A stretch of 64,000 nt of DNA from Pseudomonas asiatica (GTDB taxonomy: Bacteria; Pseudomonadota; Gammaproteobacteria; Pseudomonadales; Pseudomonadaceae): positions 3,908,501-3,972,500 of the forward strand of contig NZ_BLJF01000001.1 in NCBI RefSeq assembly GCF_009932335.1. The letters run 5' to 3'. The position numbers and the translations under genes are program-made. Under the pieces are notes generated by a model. That model ran no database searches. It was not told the DNA's origin and saw only the letters and a list, made by a program, of their open reading frames with translations. Positions within the stretch are counted from its first letter, which is position 1. Each line of letters starts with the position of its first letter. Shown in pieces: positions 63,384 through 64,000 of the stretch.

Positions 63384-63595
63384 CCCCTTCCCCCGCCTTC
63401 CTTTCATTACCCGCGCGTTCAGATCAGGGAAGGCAGCTTAGACATTGCCTTCTTTTTACGCAAGATACAAAACCGCCCTGAGATTCAGCGCCAGGAGTAA
63501 ATTTCGCGCCACTTATTGTATTTCATTGTAAGAATAAGCAATTATGCGCGCCGCTCGGACGCACTGTGGCACCGAATCACACAGGGATGATTGCA
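63384..63595. other. Intergenic region before the PQQ dehydrogenase
   Basis: 212 bp, AT-richer. It contains CTTATT (63512-63517) and AATAAG (63533-63538), a 6-bp inverted repeat, with two ATTGTA repeats between, a possible operator. No gene or clear promoter is visible. Confidence 0.4.
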
Positions 63596-64000
63596 ATGAA
63601 ACAAGGAACGTTGGCTAACGGGACGGGGGTCTCCAGCCTGCTGTTCGGGGTGTACACGATTCTGCTGGCCCTGCTTGGCCTGACGCTGGCCTGTCAGGGA
63701 AGCACGCTGGTCAGTGCCGGCGGCTCGCCTTACTACGCAATGATGGGTACCGCATTGCTGCTGTCAGCCGCACTCATGGGCCTGAAGAAGTCGCTCGGCA
63801 TCTATCTCTACGGTGCAGCATCCCTGGCCACCTACGGCTGGGCAATCTGGGAATCCGGCTACAACGGCTGGGCCTATATCCCACGTCTGGCATGGCTGGT
63901 ACTTCTCAGTGTGATCTTTCTGGCCTTCTGGCCTCTTGTCCGGCGCGACTTTGCCAAAGTCAACAAGGCACTGTATTTCAGCATCATGGGGGGGCTGCCG
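63596..64000 (+). CDS. PQQ-dependent membrane dehydrogenase, glucose/quinate type (3' end outside window)
   Basis: 135 residues visible from ATG 63596, preceded by GGGA. The N-terminal membrane domain has about four to five helices (LLFGVYTILLALLGLTLACQ; YYAMMGTALLLSAALMGLKK; YLYGAASLATYGWAIWESGY), typical of the glucose/quinate/shikimate dehydrogenase family, whose large periplasmic PQQ domain lies beyond base 64000. Quinate/shikimate oxidation would supply the pca pathway, but glucose dehydrogenase is also possible. Confidence 0.72.
   Translation, partial: MKQGTLANGTGVSSLLFGVYTILLALLGLTLACQGSTLVSAGGSPYYAMMGTALLLSAALMGLKKSLGIYLYGAASLATYGWAIWESGYNGWAYIPRLAWLVLLSVIFLAFWPLVRRDFAKVNKALYFSIMGGLP

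Overview
The window is about 62% GC chromosomal DNA from a Pseudomonas of the P. putida group. The evidence is gene content and order: ttgR/ttgABC, a protocatechuate (pca) cluster, pitA - HerA-like ATPase - chemoreceptor - glycan operon - purU - turA, sbcB, a type II pyruvate kinase, class I fumarase, olsBA, xenB, argP/argO and sodB. About 19 P. putida-style REP/REPIN repeats fill the intergenic spaces. I see no tRNA, rRNA, IS element, prophage or CRISPR array. Genes run off both ends: a TPP-dependent decarboxylase on the left and a PQQ-type membrane dehydrogenase on the right.

Layout. 1-6 kb: small metabolic units each next to a LysR regulator (TPP enzyme/LysR; MBL-fold protein + NAD(P)-binding reductase/LysR; oxaloacetate decarboxylase). 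6.4-14.8 kb: efflux, with a 14-TM DHA2 pump, the repressor ttgR and the RND operon ttgABC, whose promoter is overlapped by the TtgR operator. 15-28 kb: an OprD-type porin, a LysR gene and a Mpo1-like protein, then the beta-ketoadipate genes on the minus strand, transcribed pcaR, pcaK, pcaI-J-F, pcaT-B-D-C. PcaR-type 15-bp boxes precede pcaI (two), pcaR (two), pcaK (one degenerate) and, unexpectedly, the porin (one overlapping its -10). The CoA-transferase genes are the longer CatIJ type and sit inside the cluster.

28-45 kb: phosphate transporter, HerA-like ATPase, GABA-type chemoreceptor with a sigma-28-like promoter, a translationally coupled glycosyltransferase/deacetylase/flippase-like operon, purU, the nucleoid protein TurA, exonuclease I, a PilZ protein, a TPR lipoprotein, pyruvate kinase, an iron-sulfur flavin reductase and fumarase. 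46-57 kb: nitrilase-superfamily/GNAT pair, a SnoaL-like protein, a PfpI-family protein, a ClsB-like phospholipase D protein with YceI, a penicillin-binding-like serine hydrolase, the ornithine-lipid genes olsB-olsA behind a PHO-box-like 11-bp repeat array, acpH, and an ArsR regulator with the old yellow enzyme xenB. 57-64 kb: a coiled-coil membrane protein, a sterol-dehydrogenase-like epimerase, divergent argP/argO, sodB, a hydroxypyruvate-isomerase-family enzyme, a GntR-type regulator with two winged helices, and the start of a glucose/quinate dehydrogenase.

Most of the window is conserved core genome. I found no clear wholly new system. The best leads are regulatory: the PHO-like array before olsB, the PcaR box before the porin, paired ArsR-type operators before arsR-xenB, an NtrC-type palindrome at 6141-6159 and a possible small RNA ending at 28108. 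Operon-scale leads are the three-gene glycan unit and the dual-winged-helix regulator beside the PQQ dehydrogenase. Coding starts were chosen from ribosome binding sites and family lengths. No database search was run.
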